Part shown: positions 45,372 to 58,250 of the stretch, in pieces
How the letters are laid out: each line of letters begins with the position of its first letter
Position numbering within the stretch: the first letter of the stretch is position 1
Assembly (NCBI RefSeq): GCF_002234675.1
Contig: NC_019870.2
Location: 4,534,485-4,598,484, forward strand
Origin: Oryzias latipes
Lineage: Eukaryota; Chordata; Actinopteri; Beloniformes; Adrianichthyidae
Direction: 5' to 3'
Length of the DNA stretch: 64,000 nt
The notes under the pieces: generated by a model
The model's input: the letters and a program-made list of their open reading frames with translations, nothing else
Told to the model about the DNA's origin: nothing
The model's database searches: none
Position numbers and translations under genes: made by a program

Positions 45372-46062
45372 GGCCTGATGCCAAAGTCAAATCAATTGTG
45401 AGACTTACAAATTTGAAGATAGAATAGATGGAGGTGGATAATTCACTGTGCCGATCCCTAAAGGCAGCATTTAAAAGGGAAATAAGAAAAAGTAGATTGA
45501 GTGTGGTCACATGAACACACAGTACAATGTTTTTTTAGACGAATCCAATGGACAACTACCTGTTTGAAACAGCTTAAAATTTAAAGCCACTTTAGGAAGG
45601 TCAGTTCATCAACTAACCACTAGGTGGCTTGTTTTTACAAGTTCACCTCTAATTCCAGAGAAAAACGGGGTTGATTTACAAAATGTATACAGTTGGATTA
45701 GTGTGATGTCCACAAAACTGCAGGGCTGAATTTTGATGTACACACCATTGACAGAATAAGAGAACTGAGTGACTCCTCCCCCCTCCCATTACAAACAGGA
45801 AGTACCCGCTGGCTCCAAGAAGCCAAAATCCAATAGACTTTTATAGAAGAATAAACAGCCATTACTGAGTCATTCTATTTGTCTGAATCACCCATCTTCT
45901 TGCTAATCCTAATTTTTTCACGATCTCGTCTTCTGTAGTGCAAGTTATTCCAGATAAAAACTGGCCAATTAGGTGCCTCAATGAAAGTATGTGGTCTCAC
46001 GTCAAGTGTTCAAAGTGTTTGATGAACAGATTTTACCAAGCTCACATTCAAGAGGTAGGGGA
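45372..46062 (+). repeat. Long repeat family R3, copy 2 (contains MITE M2 core)
   Basis: Direct duplicate of 40435-41110, differing by scattered substitutions and a few small indels. Shared GGAAGTACCCGCTGGCTCCA and AAAAACGGGGTTGATTTACA. The pair is separated by about 4.9 kb. Confidence 0.85.
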
Positions 46063-47918
46063 GCTTACAAGTTTACTCCGATTTGCCAACATACAGCACC
46101 AAAATGCACTATGATTGTATTTACTATATCATTTATGGGATTGTCTCATTGTTTTTCCTTTTTAAGTCACTCTAACACTGATTAACAATTTTATTAAGCT
46201 GTTGTCCCTTCTGTTTCCACAGGACAGAACCTTTAACATGTTTTATCGTAGGTAGGGTTTTCCCCTTTCCTGGGTTTAACTGAGTCGTCCATAAAGGTTA
46301 TGATCACCATCCTCCAAAATCTGTTTTCTTTAGTTTTCTTCACTTTTTTTATTATTAGTTAATGTTCCTTTTCTGTACAGCTGTGCCTCATTGTCTTCAA
46401 TCATCCCTCATTTCAGGAAGGTCGCAGTTTCCACAAAGCCTGAAGCTGTTTGAACCAGGAAGGATGTTTTCTCTTGGCGTCATGCAGAATGTTAGGAGTT
46501 CTGTGACATTGATCCATGGTGACGAAATTGTAGAAATGTTGCAACGGTGATATTTACATACCAAGCAGGGGTGTGGATTTTTGGATAGAAGGAACTGAGA
46601 AAGTTCACGTTCAATAACAAACATGGCAACTTCCTCGGAAATGTCTGGACTTCATTGCCTCTTGCCCAACCGTTGTCCATACTCGGTGGAAGGGAAATAA
46701 ATTAGCTTTTGAAAGGTTAATGCAGGAGGAAAGGAATGTACTTTAAGCACTCTAAGCCTCTTTCACACAGAGATTGGGCCTTAATGCTGCTAACAGACTC
46801 CTCATTATGCTGCCTCCTCTGATTCACACCGAGCGAAACAAAGCTGGGCTAACGTCGCCTCAGTGTGTTTACAGACAGCAGGCCGCGACGTTCTGCAGAC
46901 TCGAAGACTCGCCATTTGAGAAAGCCCAGGGAAAGCAATACAACGTAAAAGAAAGCCGAATGACTCAGCTGCAAAGTACAAACCGACAGTCAGTTAAAAA
47001 CAGGATTAAAACAATGTCTGCACTCACTTCTTAGTTATTAGTTACGGGCAATCCCTTCCACTGGCAGTCTGTATTTACTTGAAGTATGCCGAATATCTCT
47101 GATCTGTTGGTGTAACATCCCCATACCTCTTGCACAGAAAGATGTGAAGGAATGTGAATTTAAAGTCACGTCTGGGTTTGTTTAAGCCCCATATACAGTT
47201 CCAGATTGCTCCGAGGCTGTTTTCATGCATGCAGGAACTCTAACTGTAAAGTTCAAAGAAGTTCATGTGACATACCTCTCTTTTTATTCCTGCTGCAACT
47301 TCCAGAAAAATTTGCTTTTTTTATTTTTTTAAATGAAAAGATTTTTTTTTTTGACAAATTCAACCAAACTTGATGATCAGTACTGCCTTGGTTTATGTCT
47401 GAATGCATACTTTTTAAAGCGGCAAGATTCATTTGGTTTTATAAATAAATAGAGAAAACGGCTGAATGGGTGTTTAACGAGCAAACCTCGCAATCAGTCA
47501 GTTTCCCCTGGCAAACATCTTTTTACTCCCATTCTGTCATCTCTCTCTCTTCCCTTCCCTTGAAGCTAACTTTGAGTAAATCCTAATTTAGCCATTGGCT
47601 CCATCCTCAGCCCTACCAGTGAAAGACGTAAAAGAATTTCCCATCCTGAAGTCAAATGGTTGTTGCATAAAATATGAAACACATCAACTGATTTTGGAAA
47701 TAAAACAAATTGAGGTCCAAACAAAAAAATACAAAGCAAGCAAAACAACTGGAATGTTATTGATCCCATACCGGGGAAATTATCCTGTTACCATAGTTCT
47801 GTTGAATAGAAAAAAAATAAAACACATAATGAAAACAGCGATCTCCACATTTAGTTGGTTTCGAACCCCGAAGTGGTGGAAAACAGCTTAAAAAAGAGCA
47901 CAATTTTTTTTAGTTCAA
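46063..47918. other. Intergenic DNA
   Basis: No supported gene. An 86-codon plus frame at 46774-47034 sits in a slightly GC-richer patch but has no domain or splice support. A short LINE-tail-like fragment lies at 47757-47790. Confidence 0.45.
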
Positions 47919-48105
47919 ATACAATGCATTGTGGTCTATGTTCTCCAACAGAGTGAGCATTGATGCACACTGGTTTTTCACAGTGACTCCTGGGAAATTT
48001 CCAGGGCACTGGATTGTGGAATTGCAGATTCGGACAGCTCTACAAAATGGTAAACTTTCTATGTAGTGCAGTAAGTAGTGAGTAGTGAAAGAATTCAGAC
48101 ACAAG
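47919..48105. mobile_element. TIR MITE family M3, truncated copy
   Basis: CAATGCATTGTGGTCTATGT, CTCCAACAGAGTGAGCAT and GTAGTGAGTAGTGAA match the right half of 44934-45326. The left end is missing. Confidence 0.7.
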
Positions 48106-50810
48106 TAAGACAAATGCTAGCATGGCCTTTGGTGCAATGGTGTTTAAAATAGGTTCATTTAGCAACAAGCTGATGAATTTCTCTTCAGTTGGGGAAAATC
48201 AAAAGCAATTTCGCCAAAAACAAATGTGATCACGCTGATTTAGAATTACAATGTAAAGGCGAAGAGGCCCTTGAGCAGCACATCACCTGGTCTCTTTAAC
48301 CAGCGAAATATTACCTGCCTGCTTAAGACTTTTGAGAATGCAAAAGCTCTTTGGAAAGTTAGTGGACAAAACGTGTCCTAATCCTGACACACAACTCAAA
48401 GAGAGATGCTAACATAGCTAAGCTCTTTTGTATACACTTGTCAGCTCTGCAATATAAAGTTATGAATGCGTTTTTCAAGATTGCAGAGGATTTATAATGT
48501 GACACGAGCAGAATGCAAATATTGTGGGAGTAAACTGGAGACGTGATGTGAAGTCTCCCAGTCAGCCCTGTTAACACGTCCTAATGCTTTCGGAAAGAAA
48601 GACTGCGAGTTTGAAAAAGTCTCCTGAAGTGCGGCAGGTGCGAAAAGCAAAAAAGGCACAGTCACGGGTGTGAAAGGAAAGCCTCCTGACGGGTTTTGGC
48701 TTGCTCGAGCGTTGTCACACTGGATTACAGCGCACAAAGGAATCCGTGTTTTGTTTTAGTGATGTCATAAGTACTTTTCATGGCAACACCTGGGCACAAC
48801 TTACAGTTTAGGACAGGGCTTGTGTTCTTGAAGGGGAAGGCTGTTTAGTCACCTGACGCATTTATTTTTTTCCCCCTGAAGGTGCTTATCCAGAGGCTTT
48901 AGTCATAACTCCCTGGTGAAGTAAGCCGGTTGAACTGGCAGCAGGAATCTGTGTAGGCGTCAGGACAGAAAGAAAAATCCTAAATACCTTTGAGTAAGTG
49001 GATGCAATTAAAAAGAGACATGGAGTATGTGTGCATCGGACGGAAGGAGCTCCAGCAAAAAATAAAGGAATGCTGCAGAAACACTTGGAGTGAATTTGAG
49101 GAGGACTGATTTTGCCGTCTGATCCACTCAGAGACAGTTGGCTGCAGACTGTCTACCCGCCACAAATGTACAGTAATTCAAAGCATGCGACATGACGCCG
49201 TTCTCTGTGAGCTCAGGCTGCAGTCAACCACCCACCCACCCACCCAGAGACACACACATACACACTTGTAGAGGCAACACAGGCTGCAAAAGTAACAAAT
49301 ATACTGAAGGGCTCCATTCCACGTGATGCAATTATTCACAGTTCCATGGCAAATTTGGACTGAGGCTAATCTAATCAGTGGGTAGCAGGGTGCTGTTTGC
49401 AAAACAAAAAAAGGGACTGAAAACAAAAAGATCTAAGAAAAGTAGCAGCACAATAAAAAAAAGGGGTACATTTGAATCAATTTTCCTTCATTCATTCAAT
49501 TTTAAGGGCAACAAAAAAGTAAAAATCTTTAAGTGACGGAGGTTCTTTTTAAACGAGAATCCACTTTTTCCCGCTAGAATGAAGCGAATGTGAGGTCAGG
49601 AAGATGAAGGCTGACAAACAACAAACAGAAGTAAAAGACTTGGAGAGAAAACAAGATTCCATCTTTCAGGGTTAGTTCTCATGAGCTTCACATGACTTGC
49701 ATTTAGCCCTTCTTTTTTTTTTTTTTGCACCCACTCCCCCCCTCTGCTTCCTCCGCCCCCCCCCCCCCTCCCCCTCCCCCCGCTCTCTCCTCGGCAAAGC
49801 ACATAGACTTCCTGTGTGTCCTGGCCTGAATGGTATGCGCACAGAGTGGGTGTCTGGGAGGCCTTTCATCCGGCATGGAAAGAAAAGAGAAGTGGAGGGA
49901 GAGATAGAAGGACAAGAAGTAAAAAAAAAAAAGAAAGTGTGAGAAGAGAGTCATCTTTAATCCGTTTGAGTCAGAGCAGTTGTCCAGAGGCGAGTGGGGT
50001 GGGGTATGTGGGACGGGGTAGTGCCAGGGGTGTGTGCGTCTGGAGGGGAAGAAAGGGGGTCTGCTGGGACAGCCTGCAGCCGGCCCGTTTGCCATCAGGC
50101 CGGGACCGGGTCTGCACGGCCGAGTGAAGACACCATGGCCATTAAAGCTGACCGCTTTTCTGTGGGAGTCTGTCAAAGTGGAGCAGAAAAAAACAAAAAC
50201 ACACAATGGAGCTGCAGTGTTTGCCTGACGGGCTGAGCGTCTGTCCCGACCCCTGCGCTTCCTCTCTGATGTGTACCAGTTCGGACCTCCTGTCATGGAA
50301 ACAATCCCCAGTTGTGTCGTTGTGTGTGTGCACATGCGCACATGGAGGTTGTGAGGATGTGCCCTGACAAGCTGACCTTTAGGAAACTGAGATTCTTTAG
50401 CGCCATCTGCTGTTTGGATTGTGTTTGGCAAAAAAAAAACCCAGCAAAAACCTGACATAAACACAAAAACAATCAAAACAGATTAATGTCTGCAGAAGAT
50501 ATAAACTATTTTAAAACATTGACTGACAAATTTATCCTGCTGATTTAAGACAAAAACAGAAAAAAAGACGTTTATAAAAAAGTGCACATTTTCTGTCACC
50601 ATGGAAACCGAGGCAGGAAATAGCAGATGATGTAAAAAAAAAAAACTCTCAACAGATTTATAATTAACAAGTGTGACCACCTCATCAAAGCTAAAGGTTG
50701 ACAGTGTTTTTCTGGTGTTTTACTCAGTAAAAGGAGGAAAATGTAGCAAAAAATCAGGATGGAGACTTGAGGCAAAACAGAAAACTTCTGAGTGATTTCC
50801 ACAAAAGCAT
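48106..50810. other. Intergenic DNA with low-complexity tracts
   Basis: CCCA repeats and ACAC near 49228-49265; a 13-C run at 49756-49768 inside a long pyrimidine-rich stretch (49700-49800). The 257-codon minus frame 49703-50476 is driven by these simple sequences and is not called a gene. Confidence 0.5.
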
Positions 50811-51340
50811 TAACGTCCCACTCTGATCATGTTTTGATCTATCTTCAAAAACCTGTGTCATTTTCTACGACATAGTTTCTGCATAGTTCTTTATTTGAAA
50901 TTGAGTTGTGGGCACGACTGTTGCTGTGAAGTAACCCTGCCCCTACTTCCCATCATCCACCTGTTTAGGCGCTCTCCCTCTAGATTACAGCCCTTCACAT
51001 CCTCAACCTAACATTACCGCTGCAACAAAAATGGCGAGCAGTATCTGAGCTATGCAGCCGTACAGTTTTGAGCCAGATTCCAGCTCAGACCAGGAAAACA
51101 AAGACGCACAAGGTTCAATTTGTCTAGAAGAGGATGCATCAGAGTGGAGCGGAGCAGGGAGCTTGTGGTTTGTTGTTGCAACTTCTACATCACATCTACA
51201 AGCTTTTTCCAACTACATCTTTTCGTCTGCTCCTGTGAAATAAATAAATACTCAGAAATGCAATTTGAAGCTTAATTTTCCTAACATATGTCCGCCATCA
51301 TGCGAAAAATGCCACAAGAACTTGTTAAAAACACCTTTTT
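50811..51340 (+). repeat. Repeat family R2, copy D (inverted relative to the others)
   Basis: Begins TAACGTCCCACTCTGATCA, the reverse complement of the end seen in copies B, C and E. Plus-strand frame 51052-51243 encodes PYSFEPDSSSDQENKDAQGS and SEWSGAGSLWFV. Confidence 0.8.
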
Positions 51341-51380
51341 CTTGAGTCCTTGACTTTTCCATAAGATGCCTTTTAACCAT

Positions 51381-51871
51381 TGACTGTATAAGAATACTGG
51401 ACCGAATGACCCCTTCCCCCCATGTTCCAAACAGGAAGTATCTGCTGGCTTCTAGAGCCAAAATCCCATAGACTTCTATAGAGAAATAAACAGCTATTAT
51501 TCTATTTGTCAGAGTAACCACTCTTGCTCTGATGTATGATAATGCAAAGTTTTTTCTGAAGTTCAAGTTACTCAAGTTATAAGCTGACCAATCAGATGTC
51601 TCAATAAAAGTATGTGGGCTCATGTTGAGCGTTTGATTGACAGATTTGGTGTAGCCCGCCTTCAAGTGGTAGCAGTGCGGACTTCCAACAAGTTCACTTG
51701 TGGTTACCACAGAAATGCTGACTCAGACCAATCACTGCTCACTGATGTTGTCTGGCTCCAACGTGGCGACATACATATCGCGAAACAATGGCTTCTGAAA
51801 TGACTTCATTTGGTTGGAGACGGAAGTAAACTCTTTTCCACGGGTGACGTCACAGTTCTCAGATACAGTCA
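51381..51871 (+). mobile_element. TIR MITE family M2, complete copy
   Basis: Inverted ends TGACTGTATAAGAATACTGG and AACTG-type end CACAGTTCTCAGATACAGTCA. Body has AAACAGGAAGTATCTGCTGG and TTCAAGTGGTAG. A second complete copy is at 59405-59837. Confidence 0.75.
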
Positions 51872-53825
51872 ATGGGTGGAACCATGAAATGACCAGGGAC
51901 GCCTCATGGCTGCATGACTTTAAATACACAAAAACAAACAATAAAAAAGGAATAACAATTCACACTCACTGTTGAGCACAGAGGTGAAAGTGGGACCATT
52001 TGGGTTTGTTTTGCAGGATCTTAACAGATAAAACTTAAAAAAAAGGGAATCTGTATGCATTTTACACCAGACTAACCTCACAGCGAGGTACGGCGGTGGA
52101 GGTGTAATAGTCAGGGATTCTTTTGGACCCATTTGACCAGAGTGGATTCGTCAGGAGAAGAATTCTACAGCAGACACCCGACTGAAAGAGAATCAGTGTT
52201 GCATTCAGAGTCCAAACATGTCGGAAGCAGTTACATCCTTTGAGTGAGGCAACTTCCACCCTGCGATACACACCAGATGGCTTTTTTTTTTCCAAATGAA
52301 AGAGGGTCTAGTCTCTTTAACTGTCACTTCTCACTAGAATCCCGCAGAGCTTTGTGGGGTAAAGAAATCCACACCTGTGCACCTCAGGTGTCTCTCATCA
52401 TCGTCACCATCAAACTTAGCTAAAGTCCAACAGTTAAGGCTCACAGAGCCGTGTGCAGCTTCGCTCTGCCATGTTCCCTCTCTGTGGATGTGAGTGAAAC
52501 CGTCACTCAGAAGATTTATGAAGAGATTAGAAGCGGCGGGCGTCCTGTCATCGGTTTCGGAGGAAGAACAGATTTCCTTCACAGATGTCTGAGACTAGAA
52601 AAACTCACCAGAGGAGCATTTTACTGCAGAGAAAGAAGGAAGAACGTGCCTTCACTGCATTTTTATTTCACCTAAAAATGTTTTATACACCTTTTGAAGG
52701 GACAAAAAAAAATCAAGACAGCTCATTCAAAAACATGAACTGTTCACAGAAAGAAATGCTTAAATTCAAAGTGCCGGTATTTAACATTCGCTGCAGTTTT
52801 ATGGCATCAAATGAAGAAACGGTATAAAAAAAACTACACATGAATAAAGAGCTTTAAATAGCAGAGATGGAGATGTTTCCCCAAAGAATTGTAGGCTGTA
52901 AAAAGATCACACCACCTTTTCAATGAGCTGAAATCAAAGTTCAACAGGCTGCATACTTCAAAAAACACACAACACAGCTTAAAAAGAAAAAAACTATCAC
53001 ACAATTTCACACACCATCACAGTCTGGGCTTTTATGTAAAGTTTAAATGGTTCTGTTTTCTCAGGAGACACCTCTGCAGCGAGGAGCACAGCCCTTCACC
53101 AAAACACACGAGACTTTGATATGATAAGAAGGAAAGGAAAAAAACTCCTGCTGCTGTTCAAATCAGAAATTAGAGGCACAAACCGTTTCTTTTTTCTGGT
53201 TCTGTGTGTGTTTAACAGTTCTGACAAAATGATTTGGCTCTTTCGGTTGAAGTACCGGCTGCAGTCGCGTCATTTTAATTTTCAAGTTTTGGTGTTTGTT
53301 TTTGTGATCAGGTTATAAGGTTTCAATCATTTACGGCCGATTCTGCTCCTTTTTTCTCCTCAGTTTTCAGAAGTTGAGCGTCAGGCATTCGGTTTTCTTT
53401 TCTTGTCCTCGGTGTCAAATTTGTCTATTTTTTGTGTGCATATTTTAGCTGATTAATTACATTTTTTTGGTCGCCACCTTCTTGCCTCACATAAACTACA
53501 CAGAGGTAAACTACAGTGGAATGCAGACAAACATGAATCATAAATTCATTAAATAAAGAAATCCCTCTGATAAACCTTTTCTGACAAAGTGAGGCACTCT
53601 GGAATGCACATTTTTGAAAGAAATGTATGGCATCTGTGGCCAGTAAGGGTCAAATAAGTCTTTTTGAAGGTTTGGGATCCGGAGAGTGAGAGGCTTCATC
53701 CACAAATGGAGACAAGTTGGAACCAATTAAAATGACTGAGAACACGAGGACCCGTCCAAGAGCTCATAAAGCGCGCAGAACAAATAAAAAAAAAGGCATT
53801 TGGAGTTTGAAGACCAAAGAAAATA
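51872..53825. other. Intergenic DNA
   Basis: Nothing recognised. Many short frames in all six frames, no domain. Confidence 0.5.
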
Positions 53826-54441
53826 GTGTTTTTTGATGTTTTTGACATGTTCTTTTAAAATACGGAGGACATATGTAAGTAAATTAAGCTAAAAGTAGCA
53901 TTTCTGAGTAATTCTTTATTTAAGTTATTGTGAATCAGGAACAGATGCAGAAATGCTGTTTGAAAAACAGCCCTTTTGTGACACACTGATACACTGGGCG
54001 GGCCACAAGCTCCCCGCTCCACTCCATTCTGATGCATCCACTTGCAGACAACTAGATCCATGTACGTCTTTGTTTTCCTCGTCTGAGCTGGAATCTGGCT
54101 CCAAAATCTACGTCTGGATTGCTCCAACATTAATTGCAGTTTTTGTTGAACCACTAATGTTAGGTTGGGAGTGTGAGGGGCTGTAAGCAAGCAGGAGAGA
54201 GTGTAAACAGAGAGCTCTCAGCAGCAGGGAGGGGAAAAGGAGGGGGGGGTTGCTCCACACCAATGTTCCCGCCCACAACTCAGAGGTGAATTACTAATGA
54301 AATCCTGCTGCTCTGCAAAAACTGGCCTAGAAAACGACACAGGTTTTCTGATTTTGTCCTGAAAAACAGCATAATCCTAATCAAAAGACCACTGGGAATG
54401 CTTTGACAATAGATCAAAAGAGGATCGGAGTGGGATTTTAA
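53826..54441 (-). repeat. Repeat family R2, copy E
   Basis: Minus-strand frame encodes LEPDSSSDEENKDVHGSSC and ASEWSGAGSLWPAQC without stops. The longest copy, ending GATCAAAAGAGGATCGGAGTGGG like C. Confidence 0.8.
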
Positions 54442-54599
54442 GGAGAAAGTCTCTACTGAGGAGCAAGAACACAAAAACTTGTCAATCATTTGACACAAAC
54501 ATCTTGGAACTACGGATCAAAATAGATGAAAAATATTTCGTCCAATCAGGTCTAAGTTGGTGCTGCTGAATCCTGACTGAACACGTGTGTGTCCTGTTA

Positions 54600-54900
54600 C
54601 AGCTAAAACCAAACATACATGGTATGTCAATCAAAAAGTCCTTTGCAATAGTCAAACATGGTGGTGGTAGTGTAGTAGTGTGGGGCTGTAAGAAAGCACT
54701 CGGTCACAGATTGTTTCCTGGAATATTTTTTGGATTTGGGTTCCTTCAACGTGAGAAAATAAATGAGAAAAGCATGAGTTTAGGGCTAAAGTACTTCTTA
54801 ATGCAGGGCCAGGTAGACCCAGACACTTCATTAAAAACAGTATTTGAATCTGCATTTTGTATTTTTTCTCCAATTACACATATTTTAAACTACATATATA
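54600..54900 (+). pseudogene. Degenerate Tc1/mariner transposase fragment
   Basis: VKHGGGSVVVWGC (54649-54690) is the signature block of the Tc1 transposase catalytic domain, preceded by KPNIHG. It is followed by a decayed counterpart of the FQxDNDPKHTSKTV block (LMQGQVDPDTSLKTV near 54798-54845). The catalytic Asp/Glu context is broken and the N-terminal DNA-binding half is absent. The words SQSLNPVE near 55313-55340 could be a displaced SPDLNPIE block. I see no terminal repeats. Confidence 0.7.
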
Positions 54901-56831
54901 GCAGAGATTTTTCTTCGCTCATTGCCGATGCTGAGCGAAGCTCTGTGGGAAGAGAAACATGTTTGTGGAGCAGGATTTGGCAACCTAACACCTTGTTGCC
55001 CAAGATTTGAGCAAAAGACTCCAACACGGTTCAGAGCTTTTGGCCAAAAAGAAAAATCCAAAGTCCAAAGTAATCATTAACTTTGTCTGGTTCTATAAAA
55101 TCCTTCAGTGTTGGCACAAATCGGAGCACAAATCAGTTTGGTACAGATATGCAAATTAAGACTTAGCTCTTTCAAAAAGGAGGTTAATTCTGTTCGGGAG
55201 AAAAAGCCTAAATCTTTCCACAGGGAGTTGGAAAATAGATATGTTTTTTTGGCATTTGCTTTGTTAGACTCTGCAGTTTAATAACCCGGCTGTCTCTTTG
55301 GAGTTTTCCAGCGAGTCTCAGAGTCTAAATCCAGTTGAGAAGCGGGTTTCTCAGCGGGTCGTCATGCTTTATCCATACACTGTGGCATTTTTTTATCACG
55401 GACGCTCAGTGGGAAGGTCAACAACACTCCCCTCCTTTGAGCTTTTCTATTCCTCTAAAGTACTTTCAGACTTTTGTTGGTCGGGTTTAGATTTTCTTTT
55501 TTTCTAATGTAATATTTACCACTAAGAAAGTGAGCCAAAGCAGCTGTCTGACTGAAATCCTCAAGAAAAGCCAAGAAAAACTGACAGCTTTCCTGGATTC
55601 ATTAATTCATGTGAACACAAACATTTTTGAGCCCCCTTCTGTCTCCCAGCATTCACTAGTTTTTTTTTTTTTTTTTGCTGGACTTTAGTAACTGCTTCAG
55701 AGAAGTGCACTGCAGGCCATTTGTTATGATGCAAAAGGAAGCCAAGATTCTTCTTCGTGTGCAATAAAAAGTTCACACAATGGTCTGAAGTTACCAGATA
55801 TGATTTATCTGGAAGGAGCTGCAGATGTTTCAGGACAAATTCTGTGTTCCTGCAAACCATTTTCCAGGAGGCAGCACAGGGAATGATGATAAATCAGGAG
55901 GAGGTGGTGGGGAACAACAGATCACACATCTTTTCTTCTTCTTTGTCCCTCGTTTGGGCAAAACAACTTCTGTATTAATCTTTTTTTTTTTCCTCAAAGA
56001 AAAACAATGTTTGGTACAGCGGGGCCAGCACTGCAGCACTGCTGCAAGCTGACAGACGTCAAAGAAGAAAGATGTACCTGCAGGACGCATTCATCCATCC
56101 ACAGGTGATAAAAGTGAGCCGCAAACCCGAGAGGGAAATTACTGAGAAAAAAGCTATGAATTTGAAACAGCGGAGAAAAGGGCAGTTTTACACGGAAATA
56201 AAACAATCAAATCTGTTCGGTTTGAGATACCTTCCCAAAAAACACATAGAATTTGTCATAATCTAAATGTCAAAAGCTGGGATCAAAGATTTAAAAGATG
56301 CTTTAATGCAGAAGATACTGAATAACCTTTGAATACAAGTTTATTCTCAAAAGGAAAACATGTTAATCGGTGCTTCATGTTCATTATTTAGACTAGCTGC
56401 CCAAACAATTCAGGTAATAAGGAGATTTACTGTCAAACCAATATCAAAATTGTTCAATGTGATATTTTTCAAAGCCTTTTTGCTTTTGTTGAATGGATGG
56501 TAATTAAAAAGAAATTACAAGTTTTGTCAATTCTGATCATGAAATTAGCACAAACCAACAGAACAAAACAACAAAACAACAACAACAATTTTTTAAACTC
56601 CCAACTGAAAAGTATTTCACTTAGAAATTGAATTTATGGTTTCACCTTCATCTCAACAGAAATAAACAGCTTTCTGGATCCCTTCTGTGATCTTTTTGTT
56701 GTCCACCAGAGGGCGCAATTTTCCCCAATCAAAGAGGGCGTCAAAAAACTCACGTGATTTCCTGTTTTTTTGTTAGGGGAACATCAACAATTCTGCCGGT
56801 TCAGTACGGAGTTATTCAAACTAACAAGTCT
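54901..56831. other. Intergenic DNA
   Basis: Apart from possible Tc1 residue near 55313-55340 and a poly(T) run near 55660-55677, nothing recognised. Confidence 0.45.
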
Positions 56832-56985
56832 GTAACCCTTGTGCTATCCTAGGCACTAATATTGGGAGTAGGGTCATCTAGACCCACTAGACAGTGCGCT
56901 GAACCTTTTTTCTTCAATGATTTCGATCTTCACTGGTGTCCATGGATTACATGAAATCCTCTCCACCTTTATCCACCTTGATTAA
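56832..56985 (+). mobile_element. MITE family M1, incomplete copy
   Basis: Starts ACCCTTGTGCTATCCTAGGC and runs through GGTCATCTAGACCCACTAGA, TTCACTGGTGTCCATGGATT and CTCCACCTTTATCCACCTT. The right half is missing. Confidence 0.7.
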
Positions 56986-58250
56986 CAGGGTTACATTATA
57001 ATAAATCATGATAATTATTAATTTTTTTAATTTAATTGCTTAAATTCAGGATAAAGAAGAAAAATCAAAAGAAATGAAGGAAATGAATATTATTTTGGAG
57101 AATCTTTTGAGAAGATGTTCTTTTATTTTGCATATTTTGAATTTGTTTTTATACTTCATTTAAAATAAAAGTTTTAAATATGCATAGAGTGGAACTACTG
57201 GCAAAATCGGCTCAAATATGACAAAAACTGTTACCATAAATCAAATCAGGTACAAGTACAAATAGTCAGGAAAGAATTTTAAGTCAAACAAATAAATAAA
57301 AGGTTTTTTCTTACATTTAAAATACAAATATAATTAAATTCTTGAATCTTTTTTGGGAAATTTGTTTAGAGGCCTTACTTAACATCAGGTGAGCCCCCTC
57401 CTGGAAGTGTGACTGCTTGGATTTCCAAACAGCAGAAATTTTTCAGCTGACGGATGAAATTCTCTCCTAATGCTGCAGGATTGTTTAGAGAAAACGGAGT
57501 CACAGACTGATTGGAGTTTTTCAGAAAACCCACAGGTTTGCATCATTTCCACCAAGCACTCCTGACTTATGGGAAACAGATTTCTGCATGACTGAATGAG
57601 ATGCATTCCTCACTGGTTGAAAATGTCTCAATATTTCCATAAATGCTCAAATCAGCACGAGTTTGCCTGCTCCTTCAGCGAGCTGGCGGGATCGCCTCAA
57701 TCTATCTTTTATTCTGAAAGCCGTGACAGAACCTCAATAGAAAGCAGGCCCATCCCTAACCTTCATGAAACTGTTTTTGCACAAACATTTTCATCTCCTG
57801 ATTACTGCCGATTCTGCCTGAATCTTCCCGTGTTTGTCAGACTGAACTAACAGGCTCACTTTGGCCTCATGTAAGATTTACTCAGCTTTTATCAGATTCT
57901 CAGAAAGAAAGTTTATTTTTGAATGAATAAATAACTAGCTGTCTATTTTTTATTTTTCAAAGAAAGCCTCAAAAGACAGAACAAACGTCTGTGAGAATTT
58001 ACTCCAAATCAAAGACGGAACCTGACAGCTTTTAGGCTGCAGAGACTCCTGAGCGCCACGGTACGTCTTACTCCCAAACAGTTTCAACAACCAGCGACTA
58101 TACGTTCAGTTTTCCAAATGCAATATTCATGCGGTCCTTTCATCTCTGCCGTCCAAACTCAATCTTCTTCTAGCTGAACCTTGCTGAGGGCTTTGTTTAA
58201 CCTCCTGAACTCTTCCAGGATGGAGTTCATTAACCAGACAGACAGAGTTC
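56986..58250. other. AT-rich intergenic DNA
   Basis: Nothing recognised. Confidence 0.5.

Noticed and set aside
46774..47034. 86-codon plus frame
   Set aside because: Composition is not distinctive and no homologous pattern is recognised. A frame of this length is expected by chance.
49703..50476. 257-codon minus frame
   Set aside because: It runs through poly(C), pyrimidine tracts and A-runs. The residues are low-complexity and there is no domain or splice support.
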